Positions 7,812 through 17,678 of a DNA stretch of 64,000 bases are shown here, in pieces. Numbering within the stretch: the stretch's first letter is position 1; each line of letters begins with the position of its first letter. The DNA is taken from positions 1,529,088 to 1,593,087 of the forward strand of contig NZ_JACXXJ020000003.1 in assembly GCF_014926405.1 (NCBI RefSeq), written 5' to 3'. Both the position numbers and the translations under genes were made by a program. The notes below the pieces were generated by a model, which was given only the letters and a program-made list of their open reading frames with translations, made no database searches and was not told the origin of the DNA. This stretch comes from Agrobacterium vitis (GTDB lineage: Bacteria; Pseudomonadota; Alphaproteobacteria; Rhizobiales; Rhizobiaceae).

Positions 7812-10800
7812 GTGGCCATCGCCCATTTCTCAGCCAGCATCATCAGCCGTGGCGACGGCCGCAGTGCCGTGCTGTCTGCGGCCTACCGGCATTGCGCGAA
7901 AATGGACTATGAGCGCGAGGCCCGCACCATTGATTATACCCGTAAACATGGCCTCTTGCATGAGGAGTTCGTCCTCCCCGTAGATGCCCCGAAATGGGTC
8001 CGCTCCCTTATTGCTGATCGCTCTGTATCGGGAGCGGTCGAGGCCTTCTGGAACAAGGTCGAGGCCTTCGAGAAGCGCTCCGATGCGCAGCTCGCGCGGG
8101 ACCTGACCATCGCACTTCCGCTGGAGCTCACCCCGGAGCAGAATATCGCGCTGGTACGCGACTTCGTGGAAAAGCACATCCTTGCCAAGGGCATGGTGGC
8201 CGACTGGGTTTACCACGATAATCCCGGCAATCCGCACATCCATTTGATGACCACATTGCGCCCGCTCACCGAAAATGGGTTTGGGGCAAAGAAGGTCGCG
8301 GTCACAGGTGAGGATGGCCAGCCGGTCCGTACAAAATCCGGCAAGATCCTCTACGAACTCTGGGCTGGTTCGACGGAAGATTTCAATGTCCTGCGCGATG
8401 GATGGTTCGAACGCCAGAACCATCACTTGGCGCTCAGTGGTATAGATCTTCGTGTCGATGGCCGCTCCTACGAGAAGCAGGGCATAGACCTGGAGCCGAC
8501 CATCCATCTCGGCGTCGGCGCAAAAGCGGTCGAGCGCAAGGCCGAAAGCCATGGCGTGCGTCCGCAGCTCGAGCGGATCGAGCTGAATGAGCAGCGTCGA
8601 AGCGAGAACACCCGTCGAATTCTGCGACGCCCAGAGATCGTCCTCGACCTGATCACTCGGGAGAAGAGCGTCTTTGATGAGCGAGATGTCGCCAAGGTGC
8701 TGCATCGCTATATCGACGATCCCGGCATGTTTCAGCAGTTGATGGCGCGCATCATCCAGAGCCCGGATGTGCTCCGGTTGCAGCGCGATACGATCGACTT
8801 CACTACTGGCGACAACGTGACGGCCCGCTACACCACCCGGGGGATGATCACGCTGGAGGCAACGATGGCGCGGCAGGCCATTTGGTTGTCAAACCGAGAG
8901 GGTCGTGCCGTCTCTGGCACTGTGCTGGATGCGACGTTTAGGCGGCATGAGCGTCTGTCGGACGAGCAACGCACTGCAATTGAACACATTGCCGGTCCGG
9001 CCCGGATCGCTGCCGTGGTTGGCCGTGCGGGCGCTGGCAAGACCACGATGATGAAGGCAGCGCGGGAGGCTGGGGAACTGGCCGGATATCGTGTGGTCGG
9101 CGGGGCACTGGCTGGCAAAGCGGCTGAGGGTCTGGAGAAGGAGGCTGGCATTCAGAGCCGCACGCTTGCGTCCTGGGAGCTGCGTTGGGGCCGAGGCCGT
9201 GATGTACTTGACGACAGATGCGTGTTCGTGATGGATGAGGCTGGCATGGTCGCCTCAAGGCAGATGGCGGGCTTTGTCGATGCCGTGGTCAAGGCAGGGG
9301 CAAAGATCGTGCTGGTCGGCGATCCAGAGCAGCTTCAGCCGATCGAGGCGGGGGCCGCCTTTCGGGCCATCGTCGACCGCGTCGGATACGCCGAGCTGGA
9401 GACGATCTATCGCCAGCGCGAAGACTGGATGCGGCATGCCTCGCTTGATTTCGCGCGTGGCAATGTCGCTCGGGCGCTGTCTGCCTACCAGAGCGAAGGC
9501 AAGGTGCTTGGGTCGACGCTGAAAGCCGAAGCCGCCGACCATCTGATTTCCGACTGGTACCGTGATTACGACCCTGCGAAGTCCACGTTAATCCTCGCTC
9601 ACCTGCGCCGTGACGTGGGCATGTTAAACGGCATGGCGCGTGACAAGCTGGTCGAAAGCGGCTTCATCGGTGAAGGCCATGCCTTTAGAACTGCCGACGG
9701 CATCCGCCATTTTGACGTAGGTGATCAGATCGTCTTTCTGAAGAACGAAGGATCGCTCGGCGTCAAGAATGGCATGATCGGTCATGTCATCGAAGCGGCG
9801 CCGAACCGGATCGTCGCTGTCGTTGGAGAAGGCGATCAGCGCCGCCAGGTGACGGTCGAACAGCGCTTCTACAGCAATATCGATCATGGCTACGCGACAA
9901 CGATCCACAAAAGCCAGGGAGCGACCGTCGACCGGGTGAAGGTGCTGGCTTCGCTGTCGCTCGATCGTCATCTGACCTATGTGGCGATGACCCGCCACCG
10001 CGAGGATTTGCAGCTTTATTACGGGACGCGATCCTTTGCCTTCAATGGTGGTCTCGCCAAGGTTCTTTCTCGCAAAAACGCCAAGGAAACCACACTCGAT
10101 TACGAGCGTGGAAACCTCTATCGCGAGGCACTGCGGTATGCAGAAAACCGTGGTCTCAACATCGTCCAGGTAGCGCGTACGCTGCTGCGCGACCAACTCG
10201 ACTGGACACTACGCCAAAAAACCAGACTTGCCGATCTTGCTCAGAGGCTTCGTGCAATCGGTGAGCGCTTTGGCCTCCAACAATCCCCGAAAACCCAAGC
10301 GATGAAGGAGACAGCACCTATGGTCGCAGGCATCAAGACATTTTCCAGTTCCGTCGCCGATACGGCGGAGCAAAAGCTCGACACTGATCCAGCGCTCAAG
10401 AAACAATGGGAAGAGGTCTCGACCCGCTTTGTTTACGTCTATGCCGATCCCGAGACTGCCTTCCGGGCGATGAACTTCGATGCAGCGCTGGCCGATAAAG
10501 ATAGCGCCCGCCAAGTGCTTCAAAAGCTTGAAGCAGAGCCGGCATTCATCGGACCATTGAAGGGTAAGACCGGCATTGTCGCCAGTAAGGCCGACCGCGA
10601 GGACCGTCGCGTCGCAGAACTGAACGTCCCCGCCCTGAAGCGCGATCTTGAGCACTATCTGATGATGCGCGAGACTGCCGTGCAGCGGCTACAGGCTGAC
10701 GAGCAGGTATTGCGCCAGCGCATATCGATCGACATTCCAGCGTTGTCGCAGGCGGCACATGTGGTGCTGGAGCGCGTGCGCGATGCGATTGACCGTAACG

Positions 10801-11114
10801 ATCTGCCAGCGGCCATGGCGTATGCGCTCAGCAATCATGAAACCAAGCTGGAAATCGACGGGTTCAACCAGGCCGTCACCCAGCGATTTGGGGAACGCAC
10901 GCTGCTGACAAATGCCGCGCGCGAACCGTCCGGCAAGATTTTCGACACGCTCTCAAACGGAATGGAGCCAGAGCAGAAAGAGCGTCTGAAGGAAGCCTGG
11001 CCGGTGATGCGCACAGCCCAACAGCTTAGCGCTCATGAGCGTACCGTGCAGTCGTTGAAGCAATCCGAAGACCTGCGTCTCATCCAGCGCCAGAACCCGG
11101 TGCTGAAGCAATGA
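7812..11114 (+). CDS. traA: TraA, MOBQ relaxase-helicase
   Basis: A 1100-residue protein that nicks oriT and unwinds the transferred strand. I use the GTG at 7812 ([20 protein letters not shown]), because MAIAHFSAS is the standard TraA start; the longer frame from 7671 would translate oriT. Relaxase part: Tyr25 in LSAAYRHC is the expected nicking tyrosine, and [12 protein letters not shown] gives the metal-binding histidines. Helicase part: Walker [10 protein letters not shown] near residue 403, Walker [39 protein letters not shown] and [10 protein letters not shown]. All key motifs are intact. Its stop overlaps the traF start by 4 nt. Confidence 0.97.
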   Translation: MAIAHFSASIISRGDGRSAVLSAAYRHCAKMDYEREARTIDYTRKHGLLHEEFVLPVDAPKWVRSLIADRSVSGAVEAFWNKVEAFEKRSDAQLARDLTIALPLELTPEQNIALVRDFVEKHILAKGMVADWVYHDNPGNPHIHLMTTLRPLTENGFGAKKVAVTGEDGQPVRTKSGKILYELWAGSTEDFNVLRDGWFERQNHHLALSGIDLRVDGRSYEKQGIDLEPTIHLGVGAKAVERKAESHGVRPQLERIELNEQRRSENTRRILRRPEIVLDLITREKSVFDERDVAKVLHRYIDDPGMFQQLMARIIQSPDVLRLQRDTIDFTTGDNVTARYTTRGMITLEATMARQAIWLSNREGRAVSGTVLDATFRRHERLSDEQRTAIEHIAGPARIAAVVGRAGAGKTTMMKAAREAGELAGYRVVGGALAGKAAEGLEKEAGIQSRTLASWELRWGRGRDVLDDRCVFVMDEAGMVASRQMAGFVDAVVKAGAKIVLVGDPEQLQPIEAGAAFRAIVDRVGYAELETIYRQREDWMRHASLDFARGNVARALSAYQSEGKVLGSTLKAEAADHLISDWYRDYDPAKSTLILAHLRRDVGMLNGMARDKLVESGFIGEGHAFRTADGIRHFDVGDQIVFLKNEGSLGVKNGMIGHVIEAAPNRIVAVVGEGDQRRQVTVEQRFYSNIDHGYATTIHKSQGATVDRVKVLASLSLDRHLTYVAMTRHREDLQLYYGTRSFAFNGGLAKVLSRKNAKETTLDYERGNLYREALRYAENRGLNIVQVARTLLRDQLDWTLRQKTRLADLAQRLRAIGERFGLQQSPKTQAMKETAPMVAGIKTFSSSVADTAEQKLDTDPALKKQWEEVSTRFVYVYADPETAFRAMNFDAALADKDSARQVLQKLEAEPAFIGPLKGKTGIVASKADREDRRVAELNVPALKRDLEHYLMMRETAVQRLQADEQVLRQRISIDIPALSQAAHVVLERVRDAIDRNDLPAAMAYALSNHETKLEIDGFNQAVTQRFGERTLLTNAAREPSGKIFDTLSNGMEPEQKERLKEAWPVMRTAQQLSAHERTVQSLKQSEDLRLIQRQNPVLKQ

Positions 11115-11641
11115 GGCGGCGGCAGCTACTCTTGTCTCTGGCGGGTGTCGGCGTGGTCATCTCCAGTCTTGTCGCGACCGGGTGGATTGGCGGCTATCGA
11201 CTGAACCTGACGCCAAGCGAGCCACTCGGGCTGTGGCGCATCCAGGCGCTTTACCGCGACGTCGCGGTCGGAGATCTCGTGTTCGTCTGCCCGCCGGCTA
11301 CAGCCACATTCGAAGAGGCATGGCAGCGCGGCTATCTCCGGCGCGGACTGTGTGCCAGCGGCTTTGCACCGCTCATCAAGACTGTTGCAGCACTCCCCGG
11401 CCAGCACGTCGTCATTGGCGAAACGATCGAAGTCGATGGCGTGCCGCTCGGCGCATCCCGCCTCCGAAAAAGTGATGGGCAACGGCGGGCGATCGTCCCG
11501 TATTCCGGTGGTGTCGTGCCGCGGGGGTACCTGTTTCTCCACTCATCCCTTGAGAGCTCCTATGACTCACGATATTTTGGACCGATCCCCGATAGCGGGC
11601 TCCTCGGGCTTGCCAAGCCGATCCTCACGTTTGATCCCTGA
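11111..11641 (+). CDS. traF: TraF, conjugative transfer signal peptidase (S26)
   Basis: 176 residues with an N-terminal hydrophobic anchor ([20 protein letters not shown]). The Ser of [11 protein letters not shown] near residue 36 and the Lys of [10 protein letters not shown] near 93 are the expected S26 Ser/Lys dyad, and a GLCASG segment lies between them. TraF of this type processes and cyclises the TrbC pilin. It starts inside the traA stop (ATGA) and overlaps traB by 80 nt, so traA-traF-traB are coupled. trbC is not in this window. Confidence 0.93.
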   Translation: MRRRQLLLSLAGVGVVISSLVATGWIGGYRLNLTPSEPLGLWRIQALYRDVAVGDLVFVCPPATATFEEAWQRGYLRRGLCASGFAPLIKTVAALPGQHVVIGETIEVDGVPLGASRLRKSDGQRRAIVPYSGGVVPRGYLFLHSSLESSYDSRYFGPIPDSGLLGLAKPILTFDP

Positions 11642-12797
11642 CAGCTGGCGCGGACCGGTCCTGGTCGGGCTGTCGATCATGGTGGGGACGGTCGGCTGGA
11701 GCGGAAACATCATGACCTTGCCGGTCGGGATGCTGTTCCCGCTACTCTGGGGGCAATCGCCGTCACGTTTGGTCGCTGCTGCCGTCTCAGCTGGTTACTT
11801 CCTCGCCGCTTCCCGCGGCTTGCCCCAGGGCGTCGCCAATTTCTACGCCGCTGATCTTTGGCCCGGCCTGCTACTTTGGGCGGTTGCCTCGCTTGCTTTC
11901 GTCGTCGTGCATGCCGTCCTATGGGCAAGGCAAACGGAAAGGGTACGGGCGGTACGTTATGTGGTGGCCATGGTGCTGATGGCTCTGCCGCCATTTGGGA
12001 TCATTGGCTGGGCGCATCCATTGACCGCGGCCGGCATCCTGTTTCCAGGATGGGGATGGTTTGGTCTCTGCGCAACCGCGATCCTGTTGGTCGTCATGAC
12101 CGGTCGAAGGTGGAAAATCGGGGTCGCTGCCCTGGTGGGACTGTACGCCTGGTCCGCCACGAACTGGACGCAGCTCAAGGTACCAGACAGATGGAAAGGG
12201 GTCGATCTCGCGCTCGGGCAAAAACTCGGTCGTGACAACTCGCTCACCTACCAACGCAGTCTGATCGTAACCGCACGTGCGATGGCGGGCGAGAAGGCTC
12301 GTTTCGTCGTTTTGCCGGAGAGTGCGCTCGGCTTTTGGACGCCGACCGTAGCACGTCTCTGGCAGGATGGCTTGCAGGAATCCGGCGTCACCGTGATCGC
12401 CGGTGCAGCGGTCATCGATGCGACCGGTTATGACAACGTCATGGTGGCTATCTCTGCCAGCGACGCCCGTGTTCTCTATCGAGAGCGGATGCCGGTCCCG
12501 GTCTCCATGTGGCAGCCGTGGCTCGATTGGACAGGGCAGGGTGGAGGCGCACGCGCTGACCTTTTACGAAATCCGACCGTCGATATCGACGGCCAGAAGA
12601 TCGCTCCGCTGATCTGTTACGAACAACTCATCCTCTGGCCGGTTCTGCAATCGATGCTGCATTCGCCTGATATCATCGTCGCCACAGGCAACGGATGGTG
12701 GACTGACGGCACCTCGATCGTTGCCATCCAGAAAGCAGGCGTGACTGCCTGGGGCAGGCTGTTCGGCGTGCCCGTCATCATGGCATTCAACACATAG
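11562..12797 (+). CDS. traB: TraB, membrane protein with carbon-nitrogen hydrolase domain
   Basis: 411 residues from [13 protein letters not shown]. The N-terminal half has several membrane segments ([63 protein letters not shown]). The second half is nitrilase/Lnt-like: the Glu in [12 protein letters not shown] and the Cys in [13 protein letters not shown] are in the expected places. The usual catalytic Lys motif (YxKxxLVPFGE in Lnt) reads [11 protein letters not shown], so that Lys is not obvious. TraB increases Ti-plasmid transfer but its reaction is unknown. An alternative start at 11680 would avoid the traF overlap but would remove the first membrane segment. Confidence 0.88.
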   Translation: MTHDILDRSPIAGSSGLPSRSSRLIPDSWRGPVLVGLSIMVGTVGWSGNIMTLPVGMLFPLLWGQSPSRLVAAAVSAGYFLAASRGLPQGVANFYAADLWPGLLLWAVASLAFVVVHAVLWARQTERVRAVRYVVAMVLMALPPFGIIGWAHPLTAAGILFPGWGWFGLCATAILLVVMTGRRWKIGVAALVGLYAWSATNWTQLKVPDRWKGVDLALGQKLGRDNSLTYQRSLIVTARAMAGEKARFVVLPESALGFWTPTVARLWQDGLQESGVTVIAGAAVIDATGYDNVMVAISASDARVLYRERMPVPVSMWQPWLDWTGQGGGARADLLRNPTVDIDGQKIAPLICYEQLILWPVLQSMLHSPDIIVATGNGWWTDGTSIVAIQKAGVTAWGRLFGVPVIMAFNT

Positions 12798-12808
12798 GAG
12801 ATTTCCCG

Positions 12809-13441
12809 ATGGTCGATGCTGCCCTTATCCAGCAATGCGCCGATCCTGCTCTAAAACCCGCAATCGTCGAGCAGTTCATCGAACGGGCAGGGTCCCAGGA
12901 TCCACTCTTTATTACGGTTCGCTCTGGGAGCCGAGCCATTCTGGCACCTAAGCCCGCGACACCGGATGATGCCCTGACGCTGATCCGTAACAACCTCGGC
13001 CGCAACACCGTGCGCGTTGGGCTAACTCAATATCCCGCCGGCCTCGGCATCCTGGAGGCCGGGCAACTGAAGCCCGACCTCGTCGATGCATGTACGAACA
13101 TCAGCATGGGCACGGCGCTGTTTGCCAAGGTCTACCGGATCGTCACCAAATGGTATGGCAATCCAACCAACAACGATGTGCTGCCGCAGGTACTCGACGA
13201 TGCCATCATGGCTTGGGAGACGGGGTATTTCGAGGGGGTGGCGGTGTTTCGGGCACCCGATCCCAAAGACATAAAATTGCTAGAGCCAATCCAAAATTGG
13301 CCGCCGGAGCAGGCGACGGATGATGTCAATCATCAACGCCAGGGTCATGAACAATCGCAAATGTCAGACGCCGATGCCGAAAACGACCCCAATAGAGCAG
13401 AAATCCGCGTCGACCTTTCCGGAATTGGTCGTTCCAGATGA
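12809..13441 (+). CDS. traH: TraH, conjugal transfer protein
   Basis: 210 residues starting MVDAALIQQCADPALKPAIV, with AGGAG 8 nt before the ATG, 11 nt after traB. The lytic-transglycosylase-like core includes LGILEAGQLKPDLVDACTNI and FAKVYRIVTKWYGN. The C-terminal 50 residues are polar and probably disordered. TraH closes the traAFBH operon of Ti and rhizobial plasmids and resembles VirB1-type muramidases, though I do not see a clear catalytic Glu. It most likely acts in the periplasm, but no classical signal peptide is visible. Confidence 0.85.
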   Translation: MVDAALIQQCADPALKPAIVEQFIERAGSQDPLFITVRSGSRAILAPKPATPDDALTLIRNNLGRNTVRVGLTQYPAGLGILEAGQLKPDLVDACTNISMGTALFAKVYRIVTKWYGNPTNNDVLPQVLDDAIMAWETGYFEGVAVFRAPDPKDIKLLEPIQNWPPEQATDDVNHQRQGHEQSQMSDADAENDPNRAEIRVDLSGIGRSR

Positions 13442-13480
13442 TCCAGCATCTGTGCTGATTTCAATCAGAGGAGGAAATCA

Positions 13481-14221
13481 ATGGAACTTAAGCAACAGAT
13501 GCTTTTGCTTTCTTCGTTGAAGACTGTGCGAAGGGCTGGCAGCGTCAATGACTTGAACGCAGCTATTTCTGAGGTGCGTGATCGGTACGGTTTCGCCCAT
13601 TTGGTGTTTTTGCTGGTGAAGCCCGCAAACCACCCAAACATCGAGCCTCTGTTTTGTGCAACATATCCAGAGGAATGGACTTCTCTTTATCTTCGGAACA
13701 ATTACCTGGAGAGTGACCCCGTCATTCAATTCTCACAGAAAGGCTTCCTTCCCTACGATTGGTCCGGCATCGAACGGACCTCTGAAACAGCGCGTGCGTT
13801 TTTCAAGGAGGCGAACGCGTTCGGTGTTGGTGTCAATGGATTGACAGTCCCCATCAGAGGTCCCGGTGGTGAGCGCAGTCTTTTTTCAGCGACTTCGAAT
13901 CTTCTGGGAAGAGAATGGCGCGCATTACGGACATCGAGCAAAAACGATCTTCTGGTCCTTTCCCATTTCTTTCACGAGAAAGTTCTCACGGTGTCGAGGT
14001 TACGAAAAACGAACGCATACCGCACGCTGTCCAAACGTGAGCAACAGTGCCTCCAACTGCTGGCCAGCGGCATCGTGCCCAAGCGCATTGCATCGCAGTT
14101 GCAGCTCTCGGAGAGTGCTGTCCGCCTTTATCTCAGATCAGGTCGAGGCAAACTCAATGCTCGGACAATGTATCAGGCGATCGCCAGAGCAAGCTTTCTG
14201 GAAATAATCCAGACGCGATAG
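13481..14221 (+). CDS. LuxR-family quorum-sensing-type regulator (not TraR)
   Basis: 246 residues with a strong SD (GAGGAGG) before the ATG. The N-terminal autoinducer-binding domain keeps the key pocket residues: W66, Y70, D79, P80 and W94 (EEWTSLYLRNNYLESDPVIQ, then YDWS), with GLTVPIRGPGG near 120-130. The C-terminal LuxR HTH spans about 180-235 (LSKREQQCLQLLASG, SESAVRLYLRSGRGKLNA). It is clearly different from the TraR encoded at 30211. It starts 39 nt after traH but is followed by a perfect palindrome and a two-gene unit, so it probably controls those genes. No AHL synthase gene is nearby; the ligand is unknown. Confidence 0.9.
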   Translation: MELKQQMLLLSSLKTVRRAGSVNDLNAAISEVRDRYGFAHLVFLLVKPANHPNIEPLFCATYPEEWTSLYLRNNYLESDPVIQFSQKGFLPYDWSGIERTSETARAFFKEANAFGVGVNGLTVPIRGPGGERSLFSATSNLLGREWRALRTSSKNDLLVLSHFFHEKVLTVSRLRKTNAYRTLSKREQQCLQLLASGIVPKRIASQLQLSESAVRLYLRSGRGKLNARTMYQAIARASFLEIIQTR

Positions 14222-14281
14222 TCTGAGCAGACTTTTCACTGTCGTTCAATTTCGTCGTCCCGGAAATGCTGCGTTGTCCGT

Positions 14282-14305
14282 CAATCTATCGAAATCGATA
14301 GATTG
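14282..14305. promoter_or_regulatory. Perfect 24-bp palindrome, lux-box-like
   Basis: Arms CAATCTATCGA and TCGATAGATTG are separated by AA with no mismatch. It lies 60 bases after the LuxR-type gene and 140 bases before the ATG at 14446. No T-tract follows, which argues against a terminator. The size and symmetry fit a LuxR-family operator. Binding is inferred. Confidence 0.6.
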
Positions 14306-14445
14306 CGCTGAGCCCTATTGTTGCGGACCTTGATCGCTCTGAATTGCCCCCTAGAGCCACGCAATTGGCGAGGTGGTCATGCATCGAATTCGGCAACCGA
14401 ATTGCTGTTGGCCCCTGCATTTGGCTCAGTATCAAGGAGCATGCA

Positions 14446-15525
14446 ATGGCTGACAGCCTGACCATAGAGGCGTGGAAAAAAGCGCCGCGTCTCAACGCAT
14501 TTGCGTCCTTTTTCGAAAGAACGGCGAGTGGCAAGGGAGGGTCACCCGGTCTGGGTGTACCAGAGCCTGCGATGAATCTGCTGTGTTACGATCTGGATTG
14601 TATGACATTCTGGGACACTCATCGGCGGTTATGGGGTCATTTCGACAGTCATTATTTTGCGAGCATCCCGTATAGATTGGAGGAAGAGTGCCGCCTTGCC
14701 GTTGCGATTCTGTCGTTTGGCCACAAGGCATGGGCGCGCAGTGGGCGTGCTGCGACAGTTTACACATTGGGTGCTGGTGCTGGCACCCTTGCCAGAGCGC
14801 TGGCAAGGCTTGGGGACGGACGCCTGAAAACGCTCAATTGCAGCCCGACGAACGGTAATCGTGTTTGCTTTTTTGCCAAGCGAGGAAGCGATGATGCCAG
14901 CTTCTATCATGGTCCATTCTTTGAGCTGGATGATGAGCGCTATGCGTCGGATGAGGCTCTTCGTCCCTTCCGGGATGGATATGATATCCTGCTCGAGGAC
15001 ACGACGTTTCAGATGTATGGGCGCGACAGAGAAAATCAAACCGCCTTTATCGCACCAAGGCTTCGCGAAGGCGGGGTGTTGGTACAGGTGCAGAAGCTTA
15101 AGAACCCAAAACCAGACGTCTATCTTGCGCGTGAGATTCAAAAGGATGAGATCTTCAAATCGAAGTTTTTTTCTACCGCGCAGATTATCGAAAAGCAGCG
15201 CGATGTGCTTGAGACGATGGTAGATTTTCAGGTCGATCTCGAAACCTCGGGATCTGCTCTCCAATCATACTTTCGGTACAGCGTTGTCACCTGGAACAGT
15301 GGGAATTTCTACACGATTGTCTCATCCAATTCCTTGGGCTCGATCCGCGATTTTTGCGCGTCGATGCTAAGGCCGGCGATACCAGAAGAGTTTTGCTATG
15401 AGCCGCTACCACGCATCATCATCAATGATGAAAAAGATCCCATCCGGGCAGACTGGACCTGGCGCACACCGCATTCAATTCGTGGCGAGGCCACAACGGG
15501 AACGTCCTCAGGTGTAAGTGAATGA
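14446..15525 (+). CDS. Methyltransferase-fold (Rossmann) protein of unknown reaction
   Basis: 359 residues from MADSLTIEAWKKAPRLNAFA, with an AAGGAG SD. Residues about 112-130 read VYTLGAGAGTLARALARLG, a glycine-rich SAM-binding loop, followed by LKTLNCSPTNGN where motif II is expected. YDILLEDTTFQMYGRDRENQ near 180 resembles methyltransferase motif IV, and LREGGVLVQVQKL resembles motif V. I do not recognise the family and cannot say that it methylates. Its stop overlaps the next gene by 4 nt (ATGA), so the two products are probably made together and may act in one pathway. A lux-box-like palindrome lies upstream. Confidence 0.7.
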   Translation: MADSLTIEAWKKAPRLNAFASFFERTASGKGGSPGLGVPEPAMNLLCYDLDCMTFWDTHRRLWGHFDSHYFASIPYRLEEECRLAVAILSFGHKAWARSGRAATVYTLGAGAGTLARALARLGDGRLKTLNCSPTNGNRVCFFAKRGSDDASFYHGPFFELDDERYASDEALRPFRDGYDILLEDTTFQMYGRDRENQTAFIAPRLREGGVLVQVQKLKNPKPDVYLAREIQKDEIFKSKFFSTAQIIEKQRDVLETMVDFQVDLETSGSALQSYFRYSVVTWNSGNFYTIVSSNSLGSIRDFCASMLRPAIPEEFCYEPLPRIIINDEKDPIRADWTWRTPHSIRGEATTGTSSGVSE

Positions 15526-16934
15526 CACAGGAAGAAAAGCCATCCCACGTCAATTGCGATCACGCGACGCTGGATGAGGTCATGCGGGCATTAACGTTTC
15601 TGATGCCCGATCTTACGCGATTCTGGGCGCTTCCGCTTAAACACTACGCATACACTGTTTATGATACAGTCATCAGAGGCGACGGTTCCGTGCGCAAGGA
15701 TGCCATGGTGCGGCTACAAAGATGTATTGTGCGGGCTGCGTTGAGGTCTGGAGCAAGCGATGAGGATGTAGAGCGTGTCAGCCACCAAATAGCACAATCG
15801 CCCATTATACAAACCGGACCTCACTGTCATTTGCTGGTCGAGCCTGATGCATTCTACACACATCTGTTCAGCGCGCTTGGCCTCGCAGCCCATGGTCTCC
15901 GATGGCACATATGGTACAGCGCCTCGACGGTGAAGTTTATTGAGCGCGCGAAAAAAGGTCCCGGATGGCTTTCGCTCAATGGAAATGCGGTGAATGTCTT
16001 CGGGTTGCCCCGCAGGCGTATGGATTCTTACAGCATTTGCGGACAAAATGGACCGTATCGGTTCGAATTGGCAGCACAGAAAGGCGATGAAGCCACCAAT
16101 GCTCTGGCTTCGCAATTGAAGGCAATCTTGCCTGATCGCGCATTTCCATCTGCCGCAGAGGCAATCAAGACCGCCAATCAGATCCTCTGGCGGAGCTCAT
16201 TTCCTCCGTCAATACGACTGTTGCAAGTTGATGATCTCGACGTTGCCGATCTGGTCGCCGACCATCTCGAAGACAGCGGATCATGGCTTTCGGCTCGTTT
16301 GAATGAGCATGACCCTTTCGCAAATAATATAATGCGGACGATGGATCATCTGAATGCGGGGGCATGGGCAGGATGGGTCCGCCCAACGACTGATTTCTTC
16401 TGGGGGCTACAGGATGGGCGGATATTCCCTCTGCATCTGGAACGAGGTGTCTGTTCAGGTGGGCCTTCGTCCACGTTTAAGGTCCGTTTTGAGCCTGAAC
16501 ACCTTGCGGCCGCGCTGCGCGAGCGCAAACTGGTGCCGAATCTTCTGACAACCTTTTTGATCACCTCAATCCTCCCCGGCACCCGTGTGCTCGGCGGCTG
16601 TCGTCAGACTGTATATTACCCTCTTATGCGGTATCTGGTCGCGACGGCACTCCAATTCTCAGGTGATTGGCAACTCCTCGACACAATGCGTGCCGACAAG
16701 TGCTTGGGCGTATGGGGGCACCGCGTTTTGCGCCCAACCGTAGGCGATCCCTTGCTTGAAATCGAAAAACATGGATCAGTGATGCAGATTGCGGCCCAAT
16801 ACAGTGCTCGCACGCTTAAGGATTGCGCTGGAGACATGGCGAGTTTCACCAAGGATCCGATTTGGGCGCAGATGTCAGCGCATATCCGGGATCAGGCCGT
16901 CAACCTGCAGTCTGCGGAGTGGCAATGGGTATAG
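15522..16934 (+). CDS. Unknown protein resembling the BshC (bacillithiol synthase) family
   Basis: 470 residues without signal peptide. I cannot assign it firmly, but two blocks resemble BshC-type ligases. IIQTGPHCHLLVEPDAFYTH, then LFSALGL, parallels the BshC block VTGQQxGLFxGPLYTxxKA. LVPNLLTTFLITSILPGTRV, then LGGCRQTVYYPL, parallels LxPNxLLRPLxQDxLFPTxAYxGGPxEIAY. In BshC this fold adds cysteine to a malyl-glucosamine. Other conserved-looking parts are WHIWYSASTVKF and NVFGLPRRRMDSYSICGQNG. It is translationally coupled to the methyltransferase-fold gene. The family resemblance is from memory and needs a profile search; the product is unknown. Confidence 0.6.
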   Translation: MTQEEKPSHVNCDHATLDEVMRALTFLMPDLTRFWALPLKHYAYTVYDTVIRGDGSVRKDAMVRLQRCIVRAALRSGASDEDVERVSHQIAQSPIIQTGPHCHLLVEPDAFYTHLFSALGLAAHGLRWHIWYSASTVKFIERAKKGPGWLSLNGNAVNVFGLPRRRMDSYSICGQNGPYRFELAAQKGDEATNALASQLKAILPDRAFPSAAEAIKTANQILWRSSFPPSIRLLQVDDLDVADLVADHLEDSGSWLSARLNEHDPFANNIMRTMDHLNAGAWAGWVRPTTDFFWGLQDGRIFPLHLERGVCSGGPSSTFKVRFEPEHLAAALRERKLVPNLLTTFLITSILPGTRVLGGCRQTVYYPLMRYLVATALQFSGDWQLLDTMRADKCLGVWGHRVLRPTVGDPLLEIEKHGSVMQIAAQYSARTLKDCAGDMASFTKDPIWAQMSAHIRDQAVNLQSAEWQWV

Positions 16935-17055
16935 GTTGCGCGCAAAGGCGAATTGTTGCCGATTGAGAAGGTTACGAAAATGTCTCCGACGGGTGGGTAT
17001 CCCAATGGCCGGAAATGTCTTCGGGAGAGGCTCATTGAATATTAGGAGGCCGGTC

Positions 17056-17598
17056 ATGGAAGCCAAAACGCTGCTAATCCGATGCATTTCCCACGAAGAC
17101 ATTGCCGTTTTTCGACGTATTCGTCTGGAAGCTCTTGCATGCGAGCCTGCATCTTTTGCCAGCCGGTTTGAAGATTGGGAAAAGCTCTCAGATGACGATT
17201 GGCACCAAAGATTACAGGATCACATCTTTATCGCATTCAGCGATGATGAACCGGTTGGCATTATGGGGCTGTCGCGACTTCGTCCAAAAAAGATGGCGCA
17301 TCGCGCTACCCTTGTGATGGTATATATTCGAAAGCGCTTTCGTGGCACTGGTCTTTCCAGAAAACTCCTTGGTGCAGTTATCGATTTTGCCAAAGCCAAG
17401 GGAATTTTACAGATTGAGCTCGGCGCAAGTGCTGACAACCTGGAGGCGTTGCGCTTTTACCGGCGCAATGGATTCACAGACATCGGCCTCAATCCGCGTG
17501 GGTTTCTCGATGAGGGCAGGGCTGTCGATGAAGTGCGCATGGCGCGTCTGTTCAATGAATATCCCAGTCATTGCCAGAGCGGTTCCTTGAGCAGGTGA
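17056..17598 (+). CDS. GNAT family N-acetyltransferase
   Basis: 180 residues from MEAKTLLIRCISHEDIAVFR, with GGAGG upstream. The acetyl-CoA loop is VYIRKRFRGTGLSRKLLG (R-x-x-G-x-G/S type), followed by IELGASADNLEALRFYRRNG, the usual GNAT end motif (N-x-x-A-x-x-F-Y-x-x-x-G-F). The substrate is unknown. It lies 121 nt downstream of the BshC-like gene in the same direction, so it may share the LuxR-linked transcript, or it may be an unrelated resistance-type acetylase. The longer frame from 16789 overlaps the preceding gene and has no SD. Confidence 0.88.
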   Translation: MEAKTLLIRCISHEDIAVFRRIRLEALACEPASFASRFEDWEKLSDDDWHQRLQDHIFIAFSDDEPVGIMGLSRLRPKKMAHRATLVMVYIRKRFRGTGLSRKLLGAVIDFAKAKGILQIELGASADNLEALRFYRRNGFTDIGLNPRGFLDEGRAVDEVRMARLFNEYPSHCQSGSLSR

Positions 17599-17608
17599 TG
17601 CGATGGTG

Positions 17609-17655
17609 CGACATGTGGCATCGTAGATGTCGATAAAGCGGAATTTTATCGACAT
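17609..17655. repeat. Palindromic repeat cluster downstream of the fic gene
   Basis: Two overlapping elements. The 24-base unit at 17609-17632 matches the unit at 18801-18824 in 22 of 24 positions. A perfect inverted repeat follows: ATGTCGATAAA (17627-17637) and TTTATCGACAT (17645-17655) with a 7-nt spacer. The second could serve as a terminator stem, but it lacks a T-run and recurs upstream of fic, so an operator role is more likely. Confidence 0.65.
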
Positions 17656-17678
17656 GTTGTAGGGGCCAAGAGGTTCTA

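Noticed and set aside
9624..10196. 190-codon minus-strand frame inside traA
   Set aside because: Shadow of the TraA helicase domain; no SD and no motif.
13481..14221. Calling this gene traR
   Set aside because: The pocket pattern is LuxR-like, but length, spacing and sequence differ; the true TraR, with W57/Y61/D70/W85, is at 30211-30915.
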